Position numbers and translations under genes: made by a program. The notes below the pieces were generated by a model. The model worked only from the letters and a program-made list of their open reading frames with translations, was not told where the DNA came from and searched no databases. This document shows, piece by piece, positions 1 to 11,640 of a stretch of 42,456 nt of DNA (position 1 is the first letter of the stretch; each line of letters starts with the position of its first letter). Source of the DNA: Rhizophagus sp. LPA8_4_AMF (lineage: Eukaryota; Glomeromycota; Glomeromycetes; Glomerales; Glomeraceae); NCBI GenBank assembly GCA_021464525.1, contig JADRCO010000219.1, positions 1 to 42,456 of the forward strand, read 5' to 3'.

Positions 1-32
1 TAACATTTTTTTTTGTTCTCTTTCTTTTTTAG

Positions 33-90
33 GTTGTCAGAACGAATATATGAACTGGACTTGTATTACTACTTGTATTTAGATAAGTAG
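33..90 (+). CDS. Possible terminal exon of a gene cut by the window edge
   Basis: A polypyrimidine stretch ending in AG (31-32) is followed by a short open stretch. In one phase it reads LSERIYELDLYYYLYLDK and stops at TAG 88-90. A second phase is also open to a stop, so the frame is not certain. The rest of the gene would lie left of the window. No family can be named from 18 residues. Confidence 0.3.
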
Positions 91-958
91 GGGTACATAA
101 ATTCTTTTTTTTTTCTTTTTAGAAACACTTTGTAATTTCCACATTTCATTTTTATATTTTATTATGAGTTTGATTTTTTTTTCTTGTTTTTTATTACTAT
201 GATAATTTTTATCGGCTGTCATTAATCAAATAAAATTGAAAAATTAGCCAATAAAATTTTAAATTTTAAATCATGTGAGATTTAAGTATTACACAGAGGG
301 GGATGTGAGATTTAAGCATTACACAGGGGAGCTAGATCTAAATTTACCCAAATAATTAAATACAAATAATTTTATTAATAATAAAATGTAATATAGTAAT
401 AGATTATATAGTAATAGATTATAGTTAATATAAAATATTTATAGATTTTATTATATATTTCAATTTGAAAGAGATTGAAAGGATTTTTAATATTTTCTTA
501 ACTATAATTATTATAACAGATTTAAGGGTATATTTATATAATTTGTATGGTAACTGGTTAGTCTTTTCCATTTAGAAAGGTAGTTTATTTTAAATAATTT
601 TATTATTTTGTATTTAATTTACTTTGTACTTATTATTGACAAAATGACAAGTATAAATTTGTACTTTTAAAAACTTTATTTTAAATAAACAAGATTATAT
701 TATTAAACAAAAAACTATTTAGCAGATAATAAAAAGAAAAAAATAAATTTTATTTGGATAAATTATAAAATAAAAATAATCTTGGTGTTTCCTCATTTTA
801 TATATATATATTATATTATAAATTTAATGTTTTCAAAATTTCTATTTTATATATTACTAGATAATTAATTCTATATTATATATTTTACTTAAAACTTTGT
901 GATTAAATTATAACTAAATTATCTACAAAATCTATAATTATTTAATTATATAAAGAAA
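91..958. other. AT-rich intergenic region, no gene seen
   Basis: Very AT-rich sequence with homopolymer runs and no convincing coding exon on either strand. It contains a 30-bp tandem duplication (273-330) and a shorter duplicated motif around 392-420 (ATAGTAATAGATT twice). Confidence 0.6.
273..330. repeat. Two-copy 30-bp tandem duplication
   Basis: The unit beginning ATGTGAGATTTAAG is present at 273-302 and again at 303-330, followed each time by TATTACACAG or CATTACACAG and a G run. The copies differ at one T/C position and in the length of the G run. No coding or regulatory role is visible. Confidence 0.75.
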
Positions 959-2227
959 TTACCATGGTAAAGATTCTTTTCTTTTTATTAGATTCAAATC
1001 ATTTGGTGATAAAGAACCACTTGAGTAGGAATAATTTCCTTGATTGTTATTTTCCAGTGTTAATTCAATATTTGCTTTTGCTAATGGAAAGGTGGCAGAT
1101 CGAGTTGTTACTGGTATTGAATCAAGTGATATAATTGAATCAACGGTAATTTTGAGGTTGCGTTTTCTGTTATTTTTTGTTTCTTCGTGATAAGTACGAG
1201 CACATTCTTGTAAATGTGCCTTCATATCCATTGAGTATGAATAGTCTAATGCAGTCCATCCAGAAAGATTTTTGCTGGCAAATTGACAACCATGCTCAAT
1301 TAGCATCGTTACTGCCTTAAATAAAAGAATAAATTATAATATTTTGAATGTATTTATTAAACAAACATCTAAATAACAATATATTTACTTGAAATTGATT
1401 CCAAGCTGCAGCACTAAATTAAAAATAATAAGAATGATAATTAAAATTAATTAAACTATTGAATTATTAAAGTTAAATTAATTAATACTTACTAATGTAA
1501 AGCAGTATTCCCGTCAAAATCTGTTTGATTAATATCTGCATCAAATTCTAACAATAACTAAATAATGTAATAATATAATTAATAATAAAAATTAAAAAAA
1601 AAAATCTCTTATAAAACAAATAACTACTTTAATTGCATCAAGATTACCAAGTTTGGAAGCAAATATAAGAGCTGTCTGTCCTTGCTTATTAACCATATTA
1701 ACACTGCTAGGAAAAAGTGTAGCATATATTTTCAAAATCTGTGCGGAGAAATTTCAGGAAAAGAAAAAAATTAAATTAAAAAATAGGTAATATATAATAA
1801 TTGCCATAAATGACTTTTAATAATTACCTCCAAAGAATTATATTTTGCAGCTATCATTAGTATAGTGTTATTTTCAAAGTCCTTAGAGAATTTGTATTAT
1901 AATGTTAATAAATAAACTGGTAAAAAATTATATAAATAATATTTAATGACATACTCTGGAAAGCTCTAAATCATCATGTCCTTGTTGAAGAAGGTATTCA
2001 ACGACATAATCATGTCTGCAACTTGTAGCATACATTAAGGTCGTCCTTTAGAGAGATTTATGAGTATTTTTCTCGGTAAAAAAACAATAAATACATTATT
2101 TCACATACCATCCATTTTCGGGGTCAGGATTTTGCATGTTTGTTTTTGCAAGAAGTCGTTTTATAAGATCAAGGTTACCTTCGCGGGCAGCCCGTCGTAA
2201 ACGCAAGCGTGGATCTTCTATTGGCAT
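959..2227 (-). CDS. AVO2: Ankyrin-repeat protein, Avo2-like TORC2 subunit
   Basis: Seven exons on the minus strand: 2109-2227, 1955-2045, 1828-1881, 1628-1738, 1493-1557, 1389-1413 and 959-1315. They join in phase to 273 residues. The N-terminus (MPIEDPRLRLRRAAREGNLD, then LIKRLL) resembles the start of yeast Avo2, a non-catalytic subunit of the TORC2 kinase complex at the plasma membrane. About five ankyrin repeats follow, with hallmarks such as GWTTLMYA, GQTALIFASKLGNLD, GNTALHYAAAW and GWTALDYSYS. The last ~70 residues are non-ankyrin and basic/Ser-rich. The first ATG is followed at once by the ankyrin pattern, which supports this start. The TORC2 assignment rests on recalled similarity; a generic ankyrin protein is the alternative. 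It lies in tandem downstream of SPB4. Confidence 0.7.
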
Positions 2228-2624
2228 TAGTAAACGTTCTTGAAATAATTGAAATAAGGCTAAGATTTATGTGATTTTATAAACATTTCTATTTATATTT
2301 TATTTCCCGCCAAAAATGTGTAGATCCTTATAATGTTTATTTGTTAACCAAAATATGGTAGCATCGTAGCATCGCAGCATCGCCAATCTTAAAGTTAATT
2401 AATTCAAAATCATGTGATTTAGTTTATTTACATGACTCTACTACCCTTTAGGTAACATTTTTTTCATTAACTTTATTAGGGACATTTCTGGTTATAACCA
2501 TGGGTGAGCAACTATTCATCACCTATGAAGGTTCTTATGTTTACGAAAAATGAAAGACAAAAGCGGACAACGTTTAGCGGTCACACGACCGTGTTGTGGG
2601 TAATTTACGACTAGAACTAGATAA
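2228..2624. promoter_or_regulatory. Upstream region of the ankyrin gene / 3' flank of SPB4
   Basis: A 397-bp gap between two minus-strand genes. It includes the imperfect palindrome AATCATGTGATT near 2408-2419, one base from the ATCACGTGAT site seen upstream of other genes here. A short repeat of 'agcatcg' units lies at about 2360-2383. No exon was recognised. Confidence 0.35.
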
Positions 2625-5132
2625 CTAATCTAACTCGTTATTTAACCCGAATTCCTTTTCAAATTCCTCAAATTCTTCTTTTTTGATTTTTCCCTTTTTT
2701 AACTTCTTTGCTAATCGTTCTTCTTTTTGTAGTTCTTTCCATTCATCGTCAATCATACCATCAGAATTTCTTTTTTTAAGAAATTCTTTCTTTTTGGCCT
2801 TCTTAAATTTACGTTCCGCTTTGCGCTGCTTTGCTAATTTCTTAGCAGACCAAGAACCCTTTGGAAGTTGTCGACGTTTATGTATCTTATCTGATTGCGT
2901 GGCATATTTTAGTTTTTCTTCTATTAACTTTTGCCTTCTCTTTTTTTCGCGTGATTTATCAGCATATTTATATTCATCCATCTAGAAACAAAAAAAAACA
3001 TAAATCCCATTACGTTTAAAAGGAAAAAAAAAAGAAACAAATACGTTTAAAGTACATTTACGGAGATTTCTTCAAAGTCATTAATTTTGCAATCTTTTAA
3101 TTCGGGCATTTTCGGTAACTAGAAAGTTCCAATTAACTATTACTAAGGAACAAATATCAACGTAAATAATAAGCATTGTAATTACCCGTAATAGACCGTA
3201 ACCTTTAGCAACTTTACCCAGATCTAAATCTTTCAAGCGAAATATGTAACTAGCGTCATGTTTTGTATAGAAACGAACGTACGAAACGAAGGCTTTCGTA
3301 CCCTTTTAAGAAAGTATTAATATAAATAGATTAAAAGAAGTCGATTAATTCAAATGTCTATTTATCTTCACAAACTACCTTATCATGTAAATCTCGATCC
3401 GCTAAAACAATGTCCTGAACTTGTTTCAGGAGATTATCATTTTCTTCATCGATAGTATCTTGCGTTACAATGTTATTACTATTATCAGGTAAAATATAAG
3501 AAAGAAGTCGTGTGGGAATTTTTCGGATTTTTAAAAAATCTAAATTATACACGTAAAATCATTAAAACTTGAGTGTAAAGCTTAATAAATAATAATAACA
3601 TACCTACGTAAACTTCTTCCCTTCCTTTAACCAATAATAAGATAGCTTTTCCTTTTTTTCCAGCTCTTGCAGTTCTACCGCAACGATGGGAAAAAACTTT
3701 TGGGTCTTGTGGTGGATCCATTTGTATAATGAAACCAACGTCAGGCATATCTAAACCTCTTGCGGCAACATCAGTACACAATAAAAGAGCTTTTGATGTT
3801 GCCGGAAGGCCAATAAATGACTGATATGTAGCTGTTCGTCTCTTTGTATCCATTTTTCCATGTAGCGAATGGATAGATATTCCTTTTAATTGTGGCAACT
3901 TTGATAATATCTAATAAGTTATAAAATAAATTTTAAATTATTATAATTCTCTAAAATAAGAAAATAAAATTTAAATATGTACTTTATAAAAATAATCAAC
4001 ACAGGCACAAGTAGCATAATAGACAATATATTTTTTTGTAGTTTTTTCACGGTTTATTATTCGTATCAGCTGAGCTAATTTTTGGTGTGGTTCACATACT
4101 ATACATCCGATATCCAATCTTTTATCATAATAAAAAAATTTTTAGAAATTAAATATAAGGGTTTCGACAAATTTGTATGTTATATATAAATCTTACGTTA
4201 ACGGTGTCCTTTGTTCATCCTTTGAGATAATATCTTCAACTTTAACAACAACTTTCACTGGGTTTCTTAATCCTACACGAACGATCTCAGAAATAGAATC
4301 GGTCATTGTCGCAGAAAATAATCCTGTTCGTCTTTGTTTTGGTAAATGTGTAATGATGTTATCTAACGTTTGCGAGAATCCCATATCTAATAATCTATCA
4401 GCTTCATCTAATACTAGTATTTCTAGTTCTTTAGTATTTACAACACTTTTTTCGCTTCCTTTTCCAATTAGTAAATCCCGCAGTCGTCCCGGTGTCCCAA
4501 TAAGAATATCCGGGCCCAATTCTTTAAACTCAGCAATATCGTCATGAAGTGTAGTAGTACCTCCGATGGTAAGTGCGTGTTTTGGTAAAGAGGGGTCTTT
4601 AAGAAATATAGAAAATACTGAGGATATTTGTTGTGCAAGCTCTCTTTACCGATTTATTAATTATTTTAGTATATTTTATTAAACAAAAGAAAAAGAGGAA
4701 ATATTAGCTCAATCAATTCTACCTTGTTGGAGTAATAACCATAGCACCTATTTCATTTTTTGCTAGTCGTTTTTTTCGAGTTAATTTTTCAATTATTGGA
4801 ATAACAAATGAAAGAGTTTTACCAGAGCCCGTTACAGCCTATACAGTACATATAGTTTAAAATAAAACCTTTATAATAAATATATCTCTTGAACATACCT
4901 CAATCACTACGTCTTTATTTTTCATAAACAATGGAATAGCACTTGCTTGAACAGGGGTCATTTCTGAAAATCCTAAAGTCGCTAAAGTTTCTAAACTAAA
5001 GATAAAAGTATTGTTAGTTGCTGCCTATATTAATAAGAAATGCGGACTTTCAACTCACATAAAAGGACTCAATTTAGGCTCTAAAGTATCCCAAGAGCCT
5101 GCTTTCGCAAATGTCCCAAATGTCGCGGACAT
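2625..5132 (-). CDS. SPB4: DEAD-box ATP-dependent RNA helicase Spb4/DDX55
   Basis: Ten exons: 5059-5132, 4899-4995, 4723-4838, 4197-4643, 3983-4118, 3604-3910, 3379-3539, 3186-3302, 3062-3118 and 2625-2981. They sum to 622 residues, close to yeast Spb4. Helicase motifs appear in order: AVTGSGKT (Walker A, motif I), TPTREL (Ia), TPGR (Ib), [13 protein letters not shown] (motif II), FSATM (III), then the C-terminal lobe with [10 protein letters not shown] (V) and [13 protein letters not shown] (VI). Start and tail identify the subfamily: [19 protein letters not shown] at the start, and a long Lys/Arg-rich end containing [17 protein letters not shown] as in DDX55/Spb4. Spb4 is a nucleolar helicase for 60S ribosomal subunit maturation. 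The gene is head-to-head with the eS10 gene, 193 bp apart. Confidence 0.93.
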
Positions 5133-5325
5133 TATTAAGACAAAAAAAAAAAATATTTTTTCGACGTTGATCAATTATTTAGATCAAGAATATGATTGGT
5201 TTAAACTAGGTAACGTGTAACAGAAATATTATTGAACGTTTTTTTTTTTGATCAAAAACCATCCGTTTGAAGTTTTATATTCGAAAAATAAATTGAATAT
5301 AATTATAAATAGATAAGACACGAAG
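5133..5325. promoter_or_regulatory. Shared divergent promoter region SPB4/eS10
   Basis: Only 193 bp separate the start codons of SPB4 (minus) and ribosomal protein eS10 (plus), so regulatory sequence is probably shared. The region is AT-rich with long A and T runs. No CACGTG site is present, unlike several other promoters in this window. Confidence 0.5.
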
Positions 5326-5947
5326 ATGCTTATTCCAAAGAAAAATCGTAAACTGATCTATGAAAATCTTTTCAAAGGTCAATTTTTTTTCAAATTGTTT
5401 CTGATTTGTTTATTTTTTATTAACCTAAAATTGTATGATAATTATTTCAGAGGGCGTTTTAGTTGCGAAGAAAGATTTCAATGCCCCTAAACATCAAGAC
5501 ATTGAAGTACCTAATTTACACGTGATTAAAGCTTGCCAAAGCTTAAACTCAAGAGGATTTGTGAATACACAATTCTCATGGCAATATTATTATTACTCTT
5601 TGACAGATAAAGGCATTGAGTATTTAAGAGAATATTTACATCTGCCTCAAGAAATTGTTCCAGCTACTTTCAAGAAACCTAGGCCCGCTGCAAGGCCACG
5701 CCCTGGTATGTTAATATGTTATGTTATGATTTGATTTAAATGATAAATTCCGATTTTAATTATTTTATGATTAATTTGTAAAAAAGAGGGAGAAGGTAGA
5801 GATGGAAGTTCTTATCGTACAGCAGGTCGTGGTGATCGTGATTATCGCCGTCGTGATGATGGTGAAGGCAAAAAAGAAGGAGCTTCTGGTGACTTTAAGC
5901 CTGAATTTAGAGGTGGTTATGGCCGTGGTCGTGAACAATCAGAATAG
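5326..5947 (+). CDS. RPS10: 40S ribosomal protein eS10
   Basis: Three exons (5326-5377, 5451-5705, 5787-5947) encode 155 residues. The protein begins [20 protein letters not shown] and contains [16 protein letters not shown] and [19 protein letters not shown], the winged-helix core of the eS10 family. The C-terminus is Arg/Gly/Asp-rich, ending with a GYGRGRE-type RG stretch typical of eS10. It is a structural component of the small ribosomal subunit at the beak. A very short first exon holding only the N-terminus, then an intron, is normal for fungal ribosomal protein genes. Divergent from SPB4. Confidence 0.96.
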
Positions 5948-6070
5948 CATAAATTTCGTATATTTAGTCACATGATAAATTCTGAAATTTGACATATTTA
6001 AACCAATATAAACAGATAATAAAAAATAAAATTTATAAAATTATAACGGGGGTCAAAATCGTCATGCACT

Positions 6071-6080
6071 ATCACGTGAT
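6071..6080. promoter_or_regulatory. ATCACGTGAT palindrome upstream of BUD31
   Basis: A perfect 10-bp palindrome with a CACGTG E-box core, 67 bp upstream of the BUD31 start codon. CACGTG is the classical site of bHLH factors such as yeast Cbf1. Which factor acts here is unknown. Confidence 0.5.
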
Positions 6081-6147
6081 ATTAATTTCCTTTTAATAAG
6101 TGTTATGTATACTTTGTATAGTACAATAAAAATACTCTCACAAAAAG

Positions 6148-6969
6148 ATGCCAAAAATTAGACATTCACGAACAAAAAAACCTCCAGAAGGTTTTGAAGA
6201 TATCGAAGAAACATTGCAAGAATTTGCCCGAAAAATGAAAGACGGTAATATTAGTTTATTAATATTTGATATATTTATTTTCTATCAAGTTAATTTGTTT
6301 TACAAAATAGCTGAAAATGAGCCACACGAAGGAAAACGTCGTGTGGAATCTTTGTGGCCTATTTTTCGTTTACACCATCAAAGATCACGTTACATTTATG
6401 ATCTATACTACAAACGAGAGGCCATTTCAAAAGATGTTTATGATTACTGTTTAAAACATGGATATGCCGATGGTAATTTGATTGCCAAATGGAAAAAGGT
6501 TTGTATTTATTTATTATTATTGCTTTATGCATTTATGGTTCTAATTATTCCCTAAAATTGGTTTATAGCCGGGATTTGAACGCCTCTGCTGTTTACGATG
6601 CATTCAACCTAAAGATACTAATTTTGGCACTACGTGTATCTGTCGCGTACCAAAGTCGAAATTGGAAGAAGGACGCATAGTTGAATGTGTTTTATGCGGT
6701 TGCAGGTAATTTTTAAAGTTAATTCTATTATTTTTTTTGGTCTGTCTTATTTAGAAAGTGTTGAAATTTTATTTTTCCGCAGAGGTTGCTCGAGCACGGA
6801 TTTTACTTCCTCAAAAAAAGAAAAGTCAAAACAACCAAGGATTGAAAATGAGGATCAACATTTACAACCGGAAACTTATGGAGAACAATCCACACAAACG
6901 CAAATTAAGCAGCCATCACCAAATGAAGAAAATGAGAAAGATGAAGATAATCAAAAAATAGTTGAATAA
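6148..6969 (+). CDS. BUD31: BUD31/G10 pre-mRNA splicing factor with extended C-terminus
   Basis: Four exons (6148-6244, 6311-6498, 6569-6705, 6783-6969) encode 202 residues. The first ~145 match the G10 family closely: [20 protein letters not shown], then [52 protein letters not shown] and VLCGCRGCS. These include the clustered cysteines that bind zinc. BUD31 (yeast Cwc14) is a spliceosome component near the active site. Family members usually end at the CGCRGC motif. Here a ~58-residue tail rich in Lys, Glu, Gln and Ser follows in the same exon. The first intron (66 nt) is a multiple of three and has no in-frame stop. Confidence 0.95.
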
Positions 6970-8254
6970 AAAATTTAATGATTTTTAGATGTGAGTTTTT
7001 TATTTTTATTTTTATTTTTTTTATTTTTTTTTTAAAAAAAAAATATTTTAACTATATTCACATTAATAAGTTGGTTTAATAGAATTTATTTTGGTTTGTA
7101 TATAGCATTATAATATTTAGAAAAATATCTTTATTAATGAAATAAAATTTATAGAATGTTACCTGCTTATTGCAATCGAAACAAAATAGGAATCAATTAT
7201 TCCAAAATAATATGGCTTTTATTATTTGAGAACGATTTCTTTGTTATAAATAATGTTGATATTAAATAATGTTGTAATACGTTCATATAGTGAATTATAA
7301 TAATATGCCCAATTTTACACGTAATGCCGGCCAAAATCATTTTAAAAAAGCACATGGTGAACTTGTTTACATCGAAAACGAGAACCGAGAGTTTTTATAA
7401 CATCTTTGAAATCAAGTTTCACATAAATTTGTTGTTTAGGAAATTTTTATTAATACAATAAATTTATGTTTACATTCCTTTAATTTTAACTAATACATTA
7501 CAGTTTGATATATACTGTAAATATAGCAATCTCATTTTATAGCAGATTTATTATATCCAGTAATAACCACTTTTTTACACTGTATAAATAAAAATAAAAA
7601 TTTGCATAATTTGAGAATGGTTAATTATATTTAGTAATGGCAATTAAATATATTGTTATGCTACTTTCTTTAAGAGAAGTCAAAAAAAAAAAAAAAATAT
7701 TATATTAGTAGAAAGAAATCTGTAATTTAAATAAAGAAGATTAAAAGAATGAGATTGGTTATCAAGTAACTAAAAATTAATTATAAATTGGTTTTTTTTT
7801 ATTTATTTGTTCTAAAGTTATCTAAATAGTAAATAAAATGATTGATTTTACCTTTAGGAGAAATAATATAAAATCATAAATAAATTTATTATAATTTAAA
7901 TAGATATTTAAAAATTATTATATTATGTTGCTTTTATAATTAAAAATATTACTTAACAAGTAATAGGTAAATATATACTACGATCTTTATATAGTTAGAA
8001 ACCTAGTTGTGACTTGTTAATTTAACCCATTTTAGGGATTTTAATTTAAGTAAAATATATAAAAAAATAAATTCTATTGAAATAAAACAAATATAAAAAT
8101 ATTTAATATATAAGAAATCATGTGGTATTCTGCGTGATTATTACCTTATTTTTGAAATTTTGCAGACAAATTTATTCGTAAACGGTGTAAGAGGAGCGTT
8201 GTAACATCAATAGGTATATTTTACAATTAAACCAATAATTATAAATTAATATCA
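6970..8254. other. Intergenic region between convergent BUD31 and KES1-like genes
   Basis: About 1.3 kb of AT-rich sequence with poly-T and poly-A runs (for example 7000-7045 and 7680-7700). No coding exon, tRNA-like element or inverted repeat was recognised. It should hold the 3' ends of both flanking genes. Confidence 0.5.
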
Positions 8255-9799
8255 TTAATGTACAAATGATAACTTCTTAAATACCCAGCTACCTTTCTCC
8301 CTATATTTTTCTTCTATATGATATTTGTTATTAATTAAATTATTAAGGTTCAAAAACACTTGATCATCTTCTACCCAATCAAAGTATTGAAGGATTGTTT
8401 CTTCACCATTTTTAACTTTATCACGCTGACGTTGTTCAATCTCGGCCTACATAAATTAATAAAAATTATAAATAAAAAAGTTCTAAATATATATATTTTT
8501 AAAACAAAGAATGTTTCACATACTTTTAGTTTAGAAGCCGTAGCAAAATCTCCTGAGTCAATAGCTTGTGATACATATTTCCACAATTTTCTACTTTCCA
8601 AAGCATTTTGATCCTCTTCTGGTGTAATTATAGGAACCGCTCTTTGAGAGCCTTGTATATCTAAGAAGATTGTTTTTTCATTATTTCTACAATTTTCTAA
8701 GATAGATTTTCCTGACCAAGTGCCAGTAGCGACATAAAGTTGCTCTTTTGATCCATTTTTGCGCACTACTCCATTAAAAGTGTGTTTATCCCCCGATAGC
8801 CATCCCTTTCCACTAAATTCTATTAAAATATTATAATTATTAGATTGAATCACGCTAGTTCCGCTATAAAGAAGGACACAAAATAAAAAAAAAAAATTAC
8901 AAATTTATTAATTGAAAAAAAAAACGATAAACCTTTTTATTTAAACAAACCTCAATTCTACGTAAGGAGCCCCTCTCCATAATCCAAGAATTTGTAAAGA
9001 TGGCAAAGTAATTAAATATTTCTCTGGATGATCTCTCATACGAACTATTACATGACCTACTTGTATGACATCAATTCGAGCTGCAGTTGCCTTGAAAGAA
9101 CTTTTCTGTCCGGCTGAATAAAAAAGTAGAGATCTCTTAAAAAATGATTTCCCGTAAGAAGTAAAATAAACAATATACATACTATGTCCATTTGCTGAAA
9201 CACCTGCTTTTTGGTTTTCAAGATAAACTGCTGAGATTGGTGGATGATGACTTACTTGTTCTGAAAACAATATAGTTTCACCGGATCCATTTCTATCATC
9301 CCATCTTGCCAAAAATTGTTCACCTATAATTTAACAAGAGGGATATAAGGGAAGAAGTAGACGTGATTGATTTTTTGATAACTAAAAAAAAAATACCTTA
9401 CCAAGAATAGGATTGAACGGCTTTTTTTCGATTTTATCTTTGTCTTTTCTTGATGCAAAAGAACCATATAAAGTACTTATATACCATCTTAACACGGCAA
9501 CAGCTCTTTCCAATTCTTCAGCTGGTTGAGAGATAGCAGCAAAATATTCAGGATAGTCTGCCCAATATTGTCTATCGTTTAGAAATTTTAAACAAGTTAA
9601 AAATAAATTTAACTTTTATATAAGAAAGTAGCTTAGCTTACCCATATTCTAGTGTTGAAACGCCTGATAAAAGAAAACTGGGGCACGTTAGACTGTAGAT
9701 ATCGCCAGTGAAAGTAGAGAGAGTTTTCAAAAAACCACTAAATTCATTTTTTTTAGATTCTGGAACTTGAATGTCGTCTTTATCCCCGCTATTATCCAT
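8255..9799 (-). CDS. KES1: Oxysterol-binding protein, Kes1/Osh4 type
   Basis: Six exons (9642-9799, 9402-9571, 9183-9323, 8951-9113, 8524-8863, 8255-8446) give 387 residues, near the short Osh4/Kes1 class and lacking PH or ankyrin domains. The family signature EQVSHHPPISA is present, together with KPFNPILGEQF, GLWRGAPYVEL and a WLSGDKHTFNG segment. The histidine pair in SHHPP binds the phosphoinositide headgroup in this family. These proteins exchange sterol for PI4P between membranes. The intron at 9114-9182 is 69 nt, in frame and stop-free, so retention would insert 23 residues just before GQKSSFKATAARID. An ATCACGTGA site lies 123 bp upstream of the start. Confidence 0.92.
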
Positions 9800-9922
9800 A
9801 TTTTATTTTTTAATTAACGAGAAAAAAAAAATTCGGGTTTAAAAAAATTGAATTCTCGTAATTGCTCAAAGTGATGTAATGTCACACATAAATAGAAATT
9901 ATCGTCTCGCAGAATATGCTTA

Positions 9923-9931
9923 ATCACGTGA
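9923..9931. promoter_or_regulatory. ATCACGTGA site upstream of KES1-like gene
   Basis: E-box core CACGTG within ATCACGTGA, 123 bp upstream of the minus-strand start codon at 9799. Same motif class as the sites at 6071, 12931, 21621 and 33684. Confidence 0.45.
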
Positions 9932-10125
9932 ATTGGCATTTCATTAAAGTAAATGTTGATCAGTTTATATAGTATAAATTGACATAAAATAAATAAATTC
10001 AGTTATAGTATAAAAATATTTGTTTATTGTTTTATTGATTAAATGATATCACTATTGTACTATTATTAGTTTAAAATAAAGTTACAAGATTTTATGTTTA
10101 AAAAATATAATTGGTAAATATTGTT

Positions 10126-11640
10126 CTATTCTTCCTTTTGATTCTTCTCGATTTTGGCAACTCTAAACATAGCCGTCATGGTATTGGCAGCTTTAGAATG
10201 ATCATTCAAACCACCATAGAATGCTTTAGTGGAGTCTTTACCATAATAATTCTTCAAAATTTTTGCACCACCAGGATGATCATCCTTAAATGACGAAACA
10301 TCCAACACAAATTCATCAACTAATATCCATTCTTTTCCTTCTTGTTCTTGTTTTTGTTTATACTGCTCGTAAGTGATGACGGGCAATGAGGATGGATCAA
10401 TTCCCCAATCGTATTTTTTACATTTTTCTTGGGCTTTAATAATTTCCATATTTACCATTGCTTTGCGAACTTCATTTTCAGGAACACGAGATACTTTTGG
10501 AACTTGGTTTGTTAATTTATGTAGAGTAAATATAATCCATTTTGAGGGATCCCAATCAAATAAACGGTATCCATTTCGGAAATCCTTCGGAAATTCATGA
10601 TGCTATGTATACAAAAATTGTATAAAAAACAAATTTCATGTTAATAAGACTTTACACATCTAAAAAGTAGTGAAGTGAACATTTCAAAAACCTACAAAGT
10701 TGTGATACCCTTCACCGTGAGTCATTAAGGCAAGTAATAAGTTTCCACGTGCAGAAACTTCATTAGAATAAAGTTGCTCGCCAGCCCAATGTGCAAAACT
10801 ATTAATGCAAAAAGTTGAGTGCCAAATAATAGTACGACTTAGGATACCACCGAATAAGAATCCGCCGAGGGCATCTCCCCATAACGAGGCGATCATAGTA
10901 GGAACTCCTAATCCAACGCTAAACGCCAAAAGTACATAATATTTATGCTGGAATCTTACTACAGGATCTGCATTAAGATCAGATGCGTCAATTAATTTCA
11001 AGCGTGGGTAATGTGGTTTCTTGAAAATCCAGCCCATGTGGGAAAACCAAAATCCTTTTGCTGCCGAATAGGGATCATGTTCCGTATCTGTCCATCTAAA
11101 TTTAATTAAAATGAGATAGAAATTAATATTATGTTTATGTATAGAAATATGAAAAGGGAATGATTCATACCTATGATGTAATCTGTGGCGAAGAACCCAC
11201 CACTTGATGGATCCTTGGAATCCAAGTGTACCTAATATGCCTAAAACAACACGTAAGGGAAGCTCGGCTTCGTATGCTCGGTGACTCCATAATCGATGAT
11301 ATCCAACAGTAATTCTTTTAAAATATAAGCAGAACAGTAATTAAATTTTGGAACTTGGATATCAATTTATAAATAATTTAAAATTTTTAATAGTTTACCC
11401 AAACATTGCCAATTGGCATATCACAAAGGTCATAACCCATGTTTTTCTATCCGCAGTATATGTTAAAAATGAAAGAAGTGAAACTATATGTACGAAGATA
11501 ACGAAAGCTCCATTCATCCACCAAGCCTCATTACCTGCATGGGATTGTTTTTTATTAATGTATTTTTGCTTTTGTATATCATCGTTAAAACTACTGGGAA
11601 GCGAAGAATCATTGGGTTTTTTTACTGGCGCAGCAGCCAT
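10126..11640 (-). CDS. OLE1: OLE1-like acyl-CoA desaturase with C-terminal cytochrome b5 domain
   Basis: Four exons (11399-11640, 11171-11314, 10696-11095, 10126-10602) encode 420 residues. The three histidine boxes of membrane acyl-CoA desaturases are intact: HRLWSH, HRLHHR and HGEGYHNFHH (the last split by an intron after HNF). They hold the di-iron centre, between hydrophobic membrane segments. The C-terminal ~100 residues form a cytochrome b5 domain with the haem motif HPGG and a second His in LNDHSKAA, an architecture shared with yeast Ole1. The start chosen, MAAAPVKKPN, has an AAAATGG context; an in-frame ATG at 11775 would add a low-complexity leader. The family makes delta-9 bonds, but an arbuscular mycorrhizal OLE1-like enzyme is reported to make 11-cis-16:1, so regioselectivity is open here. 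Confidence 0.94.

Noticed and set aside
2683-2985. Plus-strand open frame opposite SPB4
   Set aside because: Antisense of the Lys-rich SPB4 C-terminus; its Phe/Leu/Ser-rich composition is the shadow of Lys codons.
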